This document shows, in pieces, positions 43,494-52,111 of a stretch of DNA of 64,000 nt. A program made the translations under genes and the position numbers. The notes under the pieces are model-generated. The model saw only the letters and a list, made by a program, of their open reading frames with translations. It did not search any database and was not told the origin of the DNA. Source of the stretch: Nesterenkonia alkaliphila (GTDB taxonomy: Bacteria > Actinomycetota > Actinomycetes > Actinomycetales > Micrococcaceae). Each line of letters starts with the position of its first letter. The stretch's first letter is position 1. The DNA is taken from positions 1-64,000 of the forward strand of contig NZ_WRPM01000068.1 in assembly GCF_009758175.1 (NCBI RefSeq), written 5' to 3'.

Positions 43494-45002
43494 TTACTGC
43501 AGCGCAGAAGTCAGCCGGAACACATTGTCCAGGTACTTGGTGCCCAGTGGCCGCCGGGCCCACTGCTCCTGATTCAGCTCCTCGGAGATGCTCAGGTAGT
43601 CCAGGAAAATCCCATGCAGCTCGGCCACCTTTGCGTCATCGACCACCATCAGGGTGACCTCCAGGTTCAGCGAGAATGACCGCATATCCATATTGGAGGA
43701 GCCCAGCACCGCCACATCGTGGTCCACAATCATGAACTTGGCATGCAGCACATCTGGTTCGGGATAGCGGAAGATCCGGACCCCCGCCTCCAACAGCGCC
43801 TGGTAGTAGGACTGCTGGGCGTGCTGGACGGTGAACTGGTCCGCCTTCTTGGTCACTAACAGAGTGACCTCCACCTCCCGGTGGGCGGCATTGGTCACCG
43901 CGTAGAGCAGGGAGTCGTCCGGGACCAGGTACGGGGTGACGATCACCAGTCGGTCCACCGCCTGGTAGATGAGGTCGTTGAACAGGCGCAGGTTGTTCTC
44001 ATCGGGGAAGCCCGGGCCTGAGGGGACCACCTGGGCCAGAGAGCCGCCCCGGGCGGACTCATCCTCCTCCAGGTCCACCAGCAGCTCGGTGCCGAGGTTC
44101 TCCCCGGTCTCGGCATACCAGTCCGAGGCGAAGACGATGTCCAGGCCGGTCACCACCGGGCCGGTGAGCTTGGCGTTGAGCTCCACCCACCTCCGGTTCA
44201 TCCTCACCGCCGAACGGCGCTGGTAGTGCGGTTCGATCAGGTTGGCGGAACCGGTGAACGCCACCCGGGAGTCCACCACCACAATCTTGCGGTGGTTGCG
44301 CAGATCCAACCGGGAGAACCGGCGCCGGAGCGGCTGGATGGGCAGCACCCGGTACCACTGGAAATGCGGCCACTGCTGGCTGGCCGCAGTCAGCCGGCGC
44401 TTGAGCCTGCGGTAGCCGCGCACCCGCATAGTGCCCAGATGGTCGTAGAGGAAGCGTACGGTGACCCCACGGGCGGCGGCACGCTCCAGGGCGTCCAGCA
44501 CCGGGCCTACGTACTCCGGGTCCTCCCCCACAATGTAGAAGACCACGTGCACGTACTCTTCGGCGGCGTCGATCTCTGCGGCCACCCGGGTGAAGTAGTC
44601 CTTATACCCCGGGATCAGGGTGACATGGTTGCCCTCCTGGAGGGGGAAGGCCCCCAGATTCCGGTTCAGCGCAGCGGTGGCGCCAAGCTGCTCGTCATCG
44701 CCGCGCAGCTGGTCGGAGAGGTCCATGTGACTCGTGGCCTCCAGCAGCGCCTCATTGATCCGCCGCTGCCGCTCCTGCCTGCGCGCAGAGAGCTTATTGC
44801 TGCCGATCAGCAGGAACAGCGGCAGTGCCACCAGCGGCATGAAGAAGATGGCCAGCAGCCAGGCCATGGCGGTATTGGGCCGCCGGTTGCCGGGGATGAT
44901 TCCGATCACGGCCAACCGGATGCCGACCTCGAAGGCCACCACGATGACCACAATCCAGAACGGCAGGGCTTCGATGCCGAGCCCGCTCAGCGGCCAAAGC
45001 AT
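43494..45002 (-). CDS. cls: Cardiolipin synthase (phospholipase D family)
   Basis: The 502-residue enzyme has two N-terminal membrane helices and two HKD motifs (HRKIVVVDSRVAFTGSAN and HAKFMIVDHDVAVLGSSN). It joins phosphatidyl groups to form cardiolipin at the membrane. Length and layout match ClsA-type enzymes. A TAGGAT box 31 nt upstream could also start a 12-codon overlapping leader frame. Confidence 0.9.
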   Translation of the reverse strand: MLWPLSGLGIEALPFWIVVIVVAFEVGIRLAVIGIIPGNRRPNTAMAWLLAIFFMPLVALPLFLLIGSNKLSARRQERQRRINEALLEATSHMDLSDQLRGDDEQLGATAALNRNLGAFPLQEGNHVTLIPGYKDYFTRVAAEIDAAEEYVHVVFYIVGEDPEYVGPVLDALERAAARGVTVRFLYDHLGTMRVRGYRRLKRRLTAASQQWPHFQWYRVLPIQPLRRRFSRLDLRNHRKIVVVDSRVAFTGSANLIEPHYQRRSAVRMNRRWVELNAKLTGPVVTGLDIVFASDWYAETGENLGTELLVDLEEDESARGGSLAQVVPSGPGFPDENNLRLFNDLIYQAVDRLVIVTPYLVPDDSLLYAVTNAAHREVEVTLLVTKKADQFTVQHAQQSYYQALLEAGVRIFRYPEPDVLHAKFMIVDHDVAVLGSSNMDMRSFSLNLEVTLMVVDDAKVAELHGIFLDYLSISEELNQEQWARRPLGTKYLDNVFRLTSALQ

Positions 45003-45059
45003 GTCATCCCTGTGTTCGTCCTCATCCGTCCCATCCTATGCCGGGTATAGGCTTGCCTC

Positions 45060-45992
45060 ATGGCGGAACGCTTTGATGAAGACAGTTTGCGGGCAGTCGG
45101 CGTACGGATAGATGCCGAACATCCGGAGGGAATCATCTTTGACCCCCATCAGCCGCAGCTGCGGGTCACCGACCTCGCGGCGGTGCGCGGGGACGGGATC
45201 TTTGAGACCATGCTGGTCAAGGACGGTCATGTGCGGAAGTTCCCGGCCCATCTGGAGCGGCTGCAGCGCTCGGCCAAGATCACCGGGATCGGCATTCCCC
45301 CGGCGGAGTCCTGGCAGGCCGCAGTGGCTCGCGGGCTCGATGAGTTCCGCACCCGCAGTGGACTGCCTGAGGAACTTTCGATCCGGCTGACCGCCTCGCG
45401 CGGAGTGGACGGTGAGCCTGCCAGTGAGGACAGCAGCTTTGCCGGGACCTACTGGGTGCTGCTCACCCCGGTGCCGGAGTCGGTGCAGGCCTCCCGCGGC
45501 GCGGCGATCAGCGTGACCCTGCTGGACCGCGGGTACGACGCCGCGGCGGCCGAACGTGCCCCCTGGCTGCTGCTGGGTGCCAAGACGCTCAGCTACGCGG
45601 TGAATATGGCTGCCCTGCGCTGGGCTAAGGAGCACGGGCACGACGACGTCATCTTCACCTCCTCAGACGGCCAAGTTCTGGAGGGCCCCATCTCCACTGT
45701 GCTGCTCGGCAGCCGGGACGGCAACGGTCAGGTGCACCTGCACACCCCCAGCCCCGAGGTCGGGATTCTGCCGGGCACCACTCAGGCAACTATCTACCGG
45801 GCGGCTGAGGCCGCGGGATGGACCACCTCAGCTGGGCCGGTCACCGTGGCGGAGCTGAAGCAGGCACAGTTCCTCTGGCTGACCGGCTCGGTGAAGCTGG
45901 TCTCGCCGATCGCCCAGGTGGATGAGCTTGAGTTCACCACCGATCCGGAGATCACCCACAAGCTGCTGGAGTTCCTCAGCCAGGAGGGCTGA
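45060..45992 (+). CDS. pabC: 4-amino-4-deoxychorismate lyase (class IV aminotransferase)
   Basis: PabC turns aminodeoxychorismate into p-aminobenzoate. The 310-residue protein is a fold-type IV PLP enzyme, with the PLP Lys in LGAKTLSYAVNMAALR and conserved RGDGIFETMLVKDG and EGPISTVLL. Other class IV enzymes (D-amino acid or branched-chain aminotransferases) cannot be excluded, but a pabB gene in the same region supports this call. The start is ATG 45060. Confidence 0.78.
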   Translation: MAERFDEDSLRAVGVRIDAEHPEGIIFDPHQPQLRVTDLAAVRGDGIFETMLVKDGHVRKFPAHLERLQRSAKITGIGIPPAESWQAAVARGLDEFRTRSGLPEELSIRLTASRGVDGEPASEDSSFAGTYWVLLTPVPESVQASRGAAISVTLLDRGYDAAAAERAPWLLLGAKTLSYAVNMAALRWAKEHGHDDVIFTSSDGQVLEGPISTVLLGSRDGNGQVHLHTPSPEVGILPGTTQATIYRAAEAAGWTTSAGPVTVAELKQAQFLWLTGSVKLVSPIAQVDELEFTTDPEITHKLLEFLSQEG

Positions 45993-46035
45993 ATCCTGTT
46001 ACAGTTGTTGCGCACTTAACTGAATATGGATTTTT

Positions 46036-46140
46036 CCGACAGGGGAGCGCCCGCATTGAGCCGTACCGGCTCCAGGCGCTGAGAGTGGGCTGACGGCCCA
46101 GACCCTAGAACCTGCTCAGGTTAGAACCTGCGAAGGAAGT
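46036..46140 (+). promoter_or_regulatory. TPP (THI-box) riboswitch
   Basis: The hallmark CTGAGA (46079-46084) follows GCGC, and the pyrophosphate-side arm is visible as ACCTG-N-CAGGT with a GCGAAGGAA end. The final AAGGA is the ribosome-binding site of the next gene, so thiamine pyrophosphate probably blocks translation as well as transcription. It precedes a thiamine-precursor transporter, which supports the call. Confidence 0.88.
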
Positions 46141-46144
46141 CGCT

Positions 46145-46795
46145 ATGAATACTTCTGCATCCGGCCCTGCCACCTCCGCCTTCCGCCAGCGCTGGACGGT
46201 CAGCGATATTGTGGTCGCCTCCACCCTCGCCGTGGCCTCCGGGGTGATCTTCTGGGGCTGGAACCTCAGCTATCACGCGGTGAGCACGCTGTTCACCGCC
46301 TATCCTCCGGCTGCCTCGCTGGTGGCCGGCATGTGGCTGTTCCCAGCGGTGCTGGGTGCGGTGATCATCCGCAAACCTGGTGCCGCGATCTACTGCGAGA
46401 TGGTCGCTGCCGCGGTCTCCGCCCTGCTGGGCTCCCAGTGGGGCCTGGGCGTGCTGCTCTCCGGCTTTGTGCAGGGCCTGGGCGCAGAGCTGATCATCCT
46501 GGCATTCCTCTACCGGCGCTTCACCGTGGATGTGGCGATCCTCGCCGGAGCTTCCGCCGGGCTGATGGGCGGCATCAACGAGAACTTCATCGCCGCCTAC
46601 TACCAGTACAGCGCTGTGGGCACTGCAGTGCATATCGGCGGCTTCGCCGTCTCCGGTGCGATCATCGCCGGGCTGCTGCCCTGGCTTGCCGCCCGGGGGC
46701 TGGCCGCCACCGGGGTGCTGGGGCCGCTGAAGTCACGCCGGGCGCATCAGGAGTCTGCCCTGGGCGGCCGGGTCCGCGGCACCAGCCCCGCCTGA
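46145..46795 (+). CDS. ykoE: ECF-type HMP/thiamine transporter substrate-binding subunit (YkoE-like)
   Basis: The 216-residue integral membrane protein has about six helices and matches the YkoE family (VVASTLAVASGVIFWGWN, GGINENFIAAYYQYS). It binds thiamine or its hydroxymethylpyrimidine precursor and works with the fused ATPase/T protein encoded 11 bp downstream. The TPP riboswitch immediately upstream confirms the pathway. Confidence 0.9.
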   Translation: MNTSASGPATSAFRQRWTVSDIVVASTLAVASGVIFWGWNLSYHAVSTLFTAYPPAASLVAGMWLFPAVLGAVIIRKPGAAIYCEMVAAAVSALLGSQWGLGVLLSGFVQGLGAELIILAFLYRRFTVDVAILAGASAGLMGGINENFIAAYYQYSAVGTAVHIGGFAVSGAIIAGLLPWLAARGLAATGVLGPLKSRRAHQESALGGRVRGTSPA

Positions 46796-46806
46796 TTCCA
46801 CCCCGG

Positions 46807-49293
46807 ATGAAGAGAACGACGACGCCCCCAGAGCTCTCTGCCCCCACCGCCGGTGGGACTGCCGGCGCGGCCACGGCCGGAGTCCGGGTCCGCGCCCAGT
46901 GCTTCAGCTACCAGCACGCTGACCGCGAGCGCCCGGCCCTGGCTGGACTGGACCTGGAGCTGGCCCCCGGCGAGAAGGTGCTGCTGGCCGGCGCCTCAGG
47001 GGCGGGGAAGTCCACACTGCTGCACGCCCTGGCCGGGGTGCTGCACCACGATGACGCCGCCTCAAGCGGCAGCCTGCTGCTGGACGGCCGCCACCCTGCC
47101 GAGGCCCGGGGCCGGGCCGGGCTGATGCAGCAGGACCCAGAGTCCCAGGTTGTGCTGGCCCGGATCGGCGATGATGTGGCCTTCTCGTGCGAAAACCTCG
47201 CCGTACCCGCCGAGGAGATCCCGCAGCGGGTGAAGGCCGCCCTGACAGCCGTGGGGCTGGATCATCTGCCGCTGGATCATCCCAGCTCCCAGCTCTCCGG
47301 CGGTCAGAAGCAGCGGCTGGCCCTGGCCGGGATCCTTGCGATGCGGCCGGGTCTGCTGCTGCTCGATGAGCCCACGGCCAATCTGGACCCGGAGGGCACC
47401 CTGCAGGTCCGCGATGCGGTGGTCGCCGCCGCAGCGGAGACCGGAGCCACCCTGGTGGTGGTCGAACACCGGCTGGAGACCTGGGTGGAGCATATGGACA
47501 CCCTACTGGTGCTGGAGCCCGGCGGTGGTCTCCGGCATCGGGTTCCGGCCTGGGCTGTCAATGACGACGCCGCCCTCCGCCAGGAACTTGTTGAGGCCGG
47601 GCTGTGGGTGCCCCGCCAACGCCCGCCTGGATCATCGAGTGGTCAATTCCCCCCGCTATCGGCACCTGGACGCACCTCTCAGGCGGGGAAGATTGACCAC
47701 TCAACATCGGTGAGCCTCACTGCGACGCGCTCAGGGGGCCAGTCTTCGGCCGCTCTGCTGACCGGCAGCGGCCTGGCAGTGCACCGGAAGCCGCCGCGGA
47801 GATCCTGGCGCAGCGGCGAGCCTGCCCAACCGACACTTTCCGGGGTGAATATCAGCCTCTCCCCGGGCAGCGCTCTGGGCATCACCGGGCGCAACGGTGC
47901 CGGGAAGTCCACGCTGATGCTGACTCTGGCCGGCCTGCTGGCTCCGCATGGTGGAACGCTGACCGCCGGGCGCGGGCTCAAAGGTGAGCATGGGGCCGAG
48001 CTGCCGGATTCTCCCTTCGAATGGCGCTCAGCAGATCTGACCTCTCGGATCGGCACCGTATTTCAGGAGCCGGAGCACCAGTTCGTGCGGAACACCGTGG
48101 CCGATGAGCTGCGGCTCTCCGCTGAACAGGCCCGGGTGCCCGGCACCCGGCAGCCGCTGTTCTCCGAGCAGGAGGTGGCGCAGCGGGTGGCCAAGCTGCT
48201 GGAGCGGCTGCGGCTGACCCATCTGGCTCAGGCCAATCCGTTCACCCTCTCCGGAGGTGAGAAGCGCCGCCTCTCCGTGGGCACAGCCCTGGCCGCCGGC
48301 CCTGAGGTGCTCATGCTCGATGAGCCGACCTTCGGCCAGGACGCACACACCTTCAGCGAGCTGATCAGCCTGCTGCGTGAGCATCTGGATTCCGGGGGAA
48401 CAGTTCTGGCTGTCACCCATGATGCAGACTTCCTGGAAGCACTGGGTGCCGAGCGCTATGACCTCTCAGCTGAGACCTCCGCCCCGCCCGGCACCCAGCA
48501 GCCAGAGCAGAAGCACCCCACCAGCACTCCGCTGCTCTCGGCGGTGCGGGACACCTCCTGGCTGGGCCGGCGAGGTCCGCTGGCCAAACTGCTGGCCCTG
48601 CTGTTCATCACCTTCGCACTGATCGCCACCATCGATCCGGTCTCAGCAGCTGTGGTGGCCGTGGCCTGCTTCGCCCTGCTGCCAGTGGCGAACATCCGGT
48701 TGGTGACGTTCCTGAGACGGATCTGGATATTCGCGGCAGCCGCTCTGATGGCCGTCTGGGGCGCTGCGATCGCTGCCGAAGAGTCCGGACGGGTGCTGCT
48801 GGACCTAGGCGTGACCACCATCTCCACCGGATCCCTGGAGCTGGGCCTGTCTCTGGGTGCCCGCGCCTTCGCGATCGTACTGCCCAGTGTGCTGATCTTC
48901 TCCACCACCGACCCCACGGATCTGGCCGATTCCTTGGCTCAGCAGGTGAAGCTGCCGGCTCGGTTCGTGCTCGGTGCGCTGGCCGCGATGCGCCTGCTGG
49001 GGCTGATGGCCGAGCACTGGACCACCTTGGGCCATGCCCGGCGGGCCCGCGGGCTGGGCAGCCGGTTCCTCTCCCAGGCCTTCGGACTGCTGGTCCAGGC
49101 CATCCGGATGGCCACCCGGCTGGCGGTCACCATGGAGTCCCGGGGCTTCGGTGCCGGGCCGCGCACCTGGGCCAGGCGTGCCAGCTTCACTCGCGCTGAC
49201 TGGCTCGTAGCCTTAGCCGGGTTCCTCATCGCGGCCACGGCAACTGCTGCAGCCCTTGCCGCCGGCACCTGGAACCTTGTCTGGCAGAGCTGA
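46807..49293 (+). CDS. ykoD: ECF transporter fused ATPase-ATPase-T protein (YkoDC-like)
   Basis: The 828-residue protein joins two ABC ATPases (Walker A GASGAGKST and GRNGAGKST, signatures LSGGQKQRL and LSGGEKRRL) to a C-terminal ECF T component (about residues 590-828, with ARRARG and ESRG coupling motifs). B. subtilis encodes YkoD and YkoC separately. It energises YkoE. The linker between the ATPases holds an 11-bp-armed inverted repeat. ATG 46807 is chosen; the upstream frame is antiphase to ykoE. Confidence 0.9.
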   Translation: MKRTTTPPELSAPTAGGTAGAATAGVRVRAQCFSYQHADRERPALAGLDLELAPGEKVLLAGASGAGKSTLLHALAGVLHHDDAASSGSLLLDGRHPAEARGRAGLMQQDPESQVVLARIGDDVAFSCENLAVPAEEIPQRVKAALTAVGLDHLPLDHPSSQLSGGQKQRLALAGILAMRPGLLLLDEPTANLDPEGTLQVRDAVVAAAAETGATLVVVEHRLETWVEHMDTLLVLEPGGGLRHRVPAWAVNDDAALRQELVEAGLWVPRQRPPGSSSGQFPPLSAPGRTSQAGKIDHSTSVSLTATRSGGQSSAALLTGSGLAVHRKPPRRSWRSGEPAQPTLSGVNISLSPGSALGITGRNGAGKSTLMLTLAGLLAPHGGTLTAGRGLKGEHGAELPDSPFEWRSADLTSRIGTVFQEPEHQFVRNTVADELRLSAEQARVPGTRQPLFSEQEVAQRVAKLLERLRLTHLAQANPFTLSGGEKRRLSVGTALAAGPEVLMLDEPTFGQDAHTFSELISLLREHLDSGGTVLAVTHDADFLEALGAERYDLSAETSAPPGTQQPEQKHPTSTPLLSAVRDTSWLGRRGPLAKLLALLFITFALIATIDPVSAAVVAVACFALLPVANIRLVTFLRRIWIFAAAALMAVWGAAIAAEESGRVLLDLGVTTISTGSLELGLSLGARAFAIVLPSVLIFSTTDPTDLADSLAQQVKLPARFVLGALAAMRLLGLMAEHWTTLGHARRARGLGSRFLSQAFGLLVQAIRMATRLAVTMESRGFGAGPRTWARRASFTRADWLVALAGFLIAATATAAALAAGTWNLVWQS
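47637..47702. repeat. In-frame inverted repeat inside the YkoDC linker
   Basis: GAGTGGTCAAT (47637-47647) and its exact complement (47692-47702) flank a CCCCGC/GCGGGG pairing. The segment encodes the Pro/Ser/Gly-rich linker between the two ATPase domains and looks like a small inserted hairpin element. Confidence 0.45.
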
Positions 49294-49310
49294 GGTTCCG
49301 CCCCACCGCC

Positions 49311-50129
49311 TCAGAGCCCGAGATCAGTCCGGGCGTTGGCGAGGACCGGGAGAGCCTGGCGTGCCTGGTCCACCGTCGCCATATCAATATCTGCGATAAG
49401 CAGTTCCGGGGCCTCTCCAGCTTCGGCCAAGATCTCCCCAGTTGGGGAGACGATGAGCGAATGGCCCACGCCTGTGGGGGCTTTTTCCGGTGCCTGCACA
49501 CCTGCGGCCTCCGGCAGTCCCTGCCCGCAGGCCACCACGTACTGGGTGGAGTCCAAGGCCCGGGCCGTCGCCAGGGTCCGCCACTGCTCCACCTTCCGGG
49601 GTCCGGTCTGCCAGGACGCCGGCACCAGGCTCAGGTGCGCGCCGTCGTTGGCATATGCCTGGAAGAGCTGCGGGAACCTGATGTCATAACAGGTGGCCAG
49701 ACCGATCCGCACGCCCCGGGTATCGAAGCTCACCCTACGCTCCCCCGGCTCCACCGTCCGCGACTCCTGGAAGCCGAAGGCGTCATAGAGGTGGAGCTTG
49801 TCGTAGCTGACATACACCGAGGGACCTGTGGCAAGCAGGGTATTGCGCACCCTTGGCCGGCCACCCGGCTCGGCGGGCTCCCCCGGCGTGAACATTCCGA
49901 GCACCACCACAATGCCGTGCCGCTGGGCGATCAGATGTACCTCTTCGGCCCATTCCCAGGCGGTTTCTGCCACCGGCCCCAGCGGGTAGCCGAAGGCCCG
50001 CTGGGTCGCCTCCGGGAAGACCACAAGGTCAGCCCCGGCCTGTGCCGCCTGGGCAGTCCATTCCCGCACCAGGCTGAGGTTCTGCTGGGGATCCTCCCCC
50101 GTGACAATCTGAGCGGCAGCGATACGCAT
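49311..50129 (-). CDS. Carbon-nitrogen hydrolase (nitrilase superfamily)
   Basis: The 272-residue enzyme has the Glu-Lys-Cys triad: Glu40 in FPEA, Lys111 in YDKLHLYDAFGF and Cys147 in ATCYDIRFPQLF. The DAFGF context suggests an omega-amidase or Nit1/deaminated-glutathione amidase type rather than a true nitrilase. ATG 50129 lies 6 nt after TAGAGT. It converges with ykoDC. Substrate is not determined. Confidence 0.87.
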   Translation of the reverse strand: MRIAAAQIVTGEDPQQNLSLVREWTAQAAQAGADLVVFPEATQRAFGYPLGPVAETAWEWAEEVHLIAQRHGIVVVLGMFTPGEPAEPGGRPRVRNTLLATGPSVYVSYDKLHLYDAFGFQESRTVEPGERRVSFDTRGVRIGLATCYDIRFPQLFQAYANDGAHLSLVPASWQTGPRKVEQWRTLATARALDSTQYVVACGQGLPEAAGVQAPEKAPTGVGHSLIVSPTGEILAEAGEAPELLIADIDMATVDQARQALPVLANARTDLGL

Positions 50130-50205
50130 AATCCAACTCTAGGTGGCTTCCGGCACTCTCGGATAGTCTGAGGACAGCACGCGTCGATTATGAAGGAGTT
50201 GCCCT

Positions 50206-50478
50206 GTGGACAAGCTGATCGAAAAGGGAATGACCGTAGCGATCTCTCTGGGGGCCGGTTTTGTAGCCTCTAAGGTCTTTGACTTCACCTGGGAGCAGAT
50301 CACCGGTGAGGAGCCGCCCAAGAACGACGAGGTGGACGCCGTGGACATCAAACGCGCCTTGGTGTTCGGAATCACCTCAGCTGCGGTGAGCGCAGCTGTT
50401 CAGGTGCTCTCCCAGCGCGGAGCCAAGGCCGGCATGCGCAAGGTCAGGAGCTCCTACGGCAAGAAGTCCGAGGTGTGA
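50206..50478 (+). CDS. DUF4235 family membrane protein
   Basis: The 90-residue protein has two hydrophobic segments (about 9-25 and 48-66) and matches the actinobacterial DUF4235 family in length and in FVASKVFDFTWEQITGEEPP. GTG 50206 has AGGAG 7 nt upstream. Function is unknown. Confidence 0.8.
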   Translation: MDKLIEKGMTVAISLGAGFVASKVFDFTWEQITGEEPPKNDEVDAVDIKRALVFGITSAAVSAAVQVLSQRGAKAGMRKVRSSYGKKSEV

Positions 50479-50482
50479 GCAG

Positions 50483-50653
50483 CTACACTGCTTTTTTGCC
50501 GTCGCGGCCCAGCAGATAGGCGAGGCTGATCCCGGAGAGCACCGCGCCGCCGAAGGCGAATGCAGAGGAGACTACGGGGTCGCCGGTCAGCGCGATGATG
50601 CCGGCCACAGCCGCCAGAAGTGTGATGGCGCCGAACGAGATCTTCAGAATCAT
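50483..50653 (-). CDS. Small two-helix membrane protein
   Basis: This 56-residue protein was read from the DNA. Two hydrophobic stretches (about 8-22 and 29-48) flank a short loop, and the C-terminus is basic (GRDGKKAV). The ATG at 50653 follows TAAGGT by 6 nt. It converges with the DUF4235 gene, leaving only 4 bp between stops. No family is recognised. Confidence 0.65.
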   Translation of the reverse strand: MILKISFGAITLLAAVAGIIALTGDPVVSSAFAFGGAVLSGISLAYLLGRDGKKAV

Positions 50654-50697
50654 GCCTCTACCTTATCCATCCTCCCTGCTGCACGCACGCATAAGGG

Positions 50698-51537
50698 CTA
50701 GGGAATCGGGACAGGTTCTATACCGAGGGGTTCGAGATCGGCCGCTCCGCCATCTGGAGCAGTGAGCACCCAGATGCCGTCACGGTGCCGGCAGACGCTG
50801 TGTTCCCATTGACTGGAGCGGGCGCCGTCGGTGGTGACCACCGTCCACTCATCCTCCAGCAGGTCGGTCTCGATGCTGCCCCGGACCAGCATAGGCTCGA
50901 TGGCCAGGGCCATTCCGGGCTTGATCTTGGCACCCTTCATTCCGGTGCTGTAGTTGAAGACGTCCGGGGCCATATGCATGGCTGAGCCGATGCCGTGGCC
51001 CACGTACTCCTCCAGGATCCCCAGCGGGGCACCGGGCTGGGACTTCACATAGTCCTCCACCGCCTCACCGATCTCGCCGACGTGCTTGGCGGTGGCAAAT
51101 GCGGCGATCCCCCGCCAGAGGGCTGCCCGGGTGATCACTGAGAGCCGTTCGTCCTCCGGATCAGCGGTGCCCTGCTCGCTGCTGCCGAGGATAACGGTGC
51201 GTGCCGAGTCGGAGTGCCAGCCGTCTATGATGCAGCCGCCGTCGATCTTCAGCACATCACCCTGCTGAAGGACCCGCTCGCCGGGGATCCCGTGCACCAC
51301 TTCCTCATTGACCGAGGCGCAGATGTACCCGGGGAAGCCGTGGTAGTTCAGGAAGTTGGGCTTGGCGCCACGGGCGGTGATGTACTCAGCGAAGACCTCG
51401 TTCAGCTCCCCGGTGGTGACTCCGGGGGCTGCAGCGTCCACCGCGGCGTCCAGTGCACCGGACAAGATGCTCCCAGCGGTGTCCATGGACCTCAGCTGGT
51501 CATCTGACTTCAGTTCGATGCGCCCTCTGGAAAGCAC
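50698..51537 (-). CDS. map: Type I methionyl aminopeptidase
   Basis: MAP removes the N-terminal Met from new proteins. The 279-residue pita-bread metallopeptidase shows ligand regions KIDGGCIIDGWHSDSART, GHGIGSAMHMAP and LAIEPML. GTG 51537 starts 4 bp after adk, in secY-adk-map. infA, usually next, is 37 kb away. Confidence 0.95.
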   Translation of the reverse strand: MLSRGRIELKSDDQLRSMDTAGSILSGALDAAVDAAAPGVTTGELNEVFAEYITARGAKPNFLNYHGFPGYICASVNEEVVHGIPGERVLQQGDVLKIDGGCIIDGWHSDSARTVILGSSEQGTADPEDERLSVITRAALWRGIAAFATAKHVGEIGEAVEDYVKSQPGAPLGILEEYVGHGIGSAMHMAPDVFNYSTGMKGAKIKPGMALAIEPMLVRGSIETDLLEDEWTVVTTDGARSSQWEHSVCRHRDGIWVLTAPDGGAADLEPLGIEPVPIP

Positions 51538-51541
51538 TGGT

Positions 51542-52111
51542 TCAGGCCTGGATGGCGCTCATGATGCGGGCGTTGACTTCCTCCACGGAGCCCAGACCAT
51601 CCACCTGCTTGACCAGGCCACGAGTCTTGTACTCATCGATCATGGGACGGGTCTCTGACTCGAAGAGCTCGAGGCGGCGGCGGATGACGTTCTCGTCGGC
51701 GTCGTCTTCCCGGCCTTCGATCTCAGCGCGCTTCTTCAGCCGCTGAGTCAGCTCCTCAGTATCCGCGGTCAGTTCCAGGACCAGGTCCAGGTCCACACCG
51801 AGCCGGGAGAGCATCTCATCCAGGGTGGCAGCCTGGGTGCGGTTGCGGGGGTAGCCGTCGAGCAGGAAGCCGTCAGCGGCGTCGTCCCAGCTGAGCCGGT
51901 CCTCCACCAGGCGGTTGGTCAGCGAATCAGGGACCAGGTCTCCGGCGTCCACGTACTTCTTGGCTTCTTTGCCCAGTTCGGTCTCGCCTTTGATGTTGGC
52001 CCGGAAGATATCGCCGGTGGCGATCGCGGTGATGCCGAGGTTCTCGGAGATCATCTTGGCCTGGGTTCCCTTGCCGGAGCCTTGCGGTCCGACGATCAGC
52101 ATACGCGTCAT
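51542..52111 (-). CDS. adk: Adenylate kinase
   Basis: Adk interconverts ATP + AMP and 2 ADP. The 189-residue short-type enzyme has the P-loop GPQGSGKGTQ and the DGYPRNRTQA lid-adjacent motif; it lacks the long zinc-type LID. Its ATG overlaps the secY stop (ATGA), so the two are translationally coupled. Confidence 0.96.
   Translation of the reverse strand: MTRMLIVGPQGSGKGTQAKMISENLGITAIATGDIFRANIKGETELGKEAKKYVDAGDLVPDSLTNRLVEDRLSWDDAADGFLLDGYPRNRTQAATLDEMLSRLGVDLDLVLELTADTEELTQRLKKRAEIEGREDDADENVIRRRLELFESETRPMIDEYKTRGLVKQVDGLGSVEEVNARIMSAIQA

Noticed and set aside
45000..45025. Leaderless 12-codon upstream frame (MRTNTGMTCFGR) before cardiolipin synthase
   Set aside because: TAGGAT-N7-ATG fits, but the frame is tiny, overlaps the main start and has no further support.
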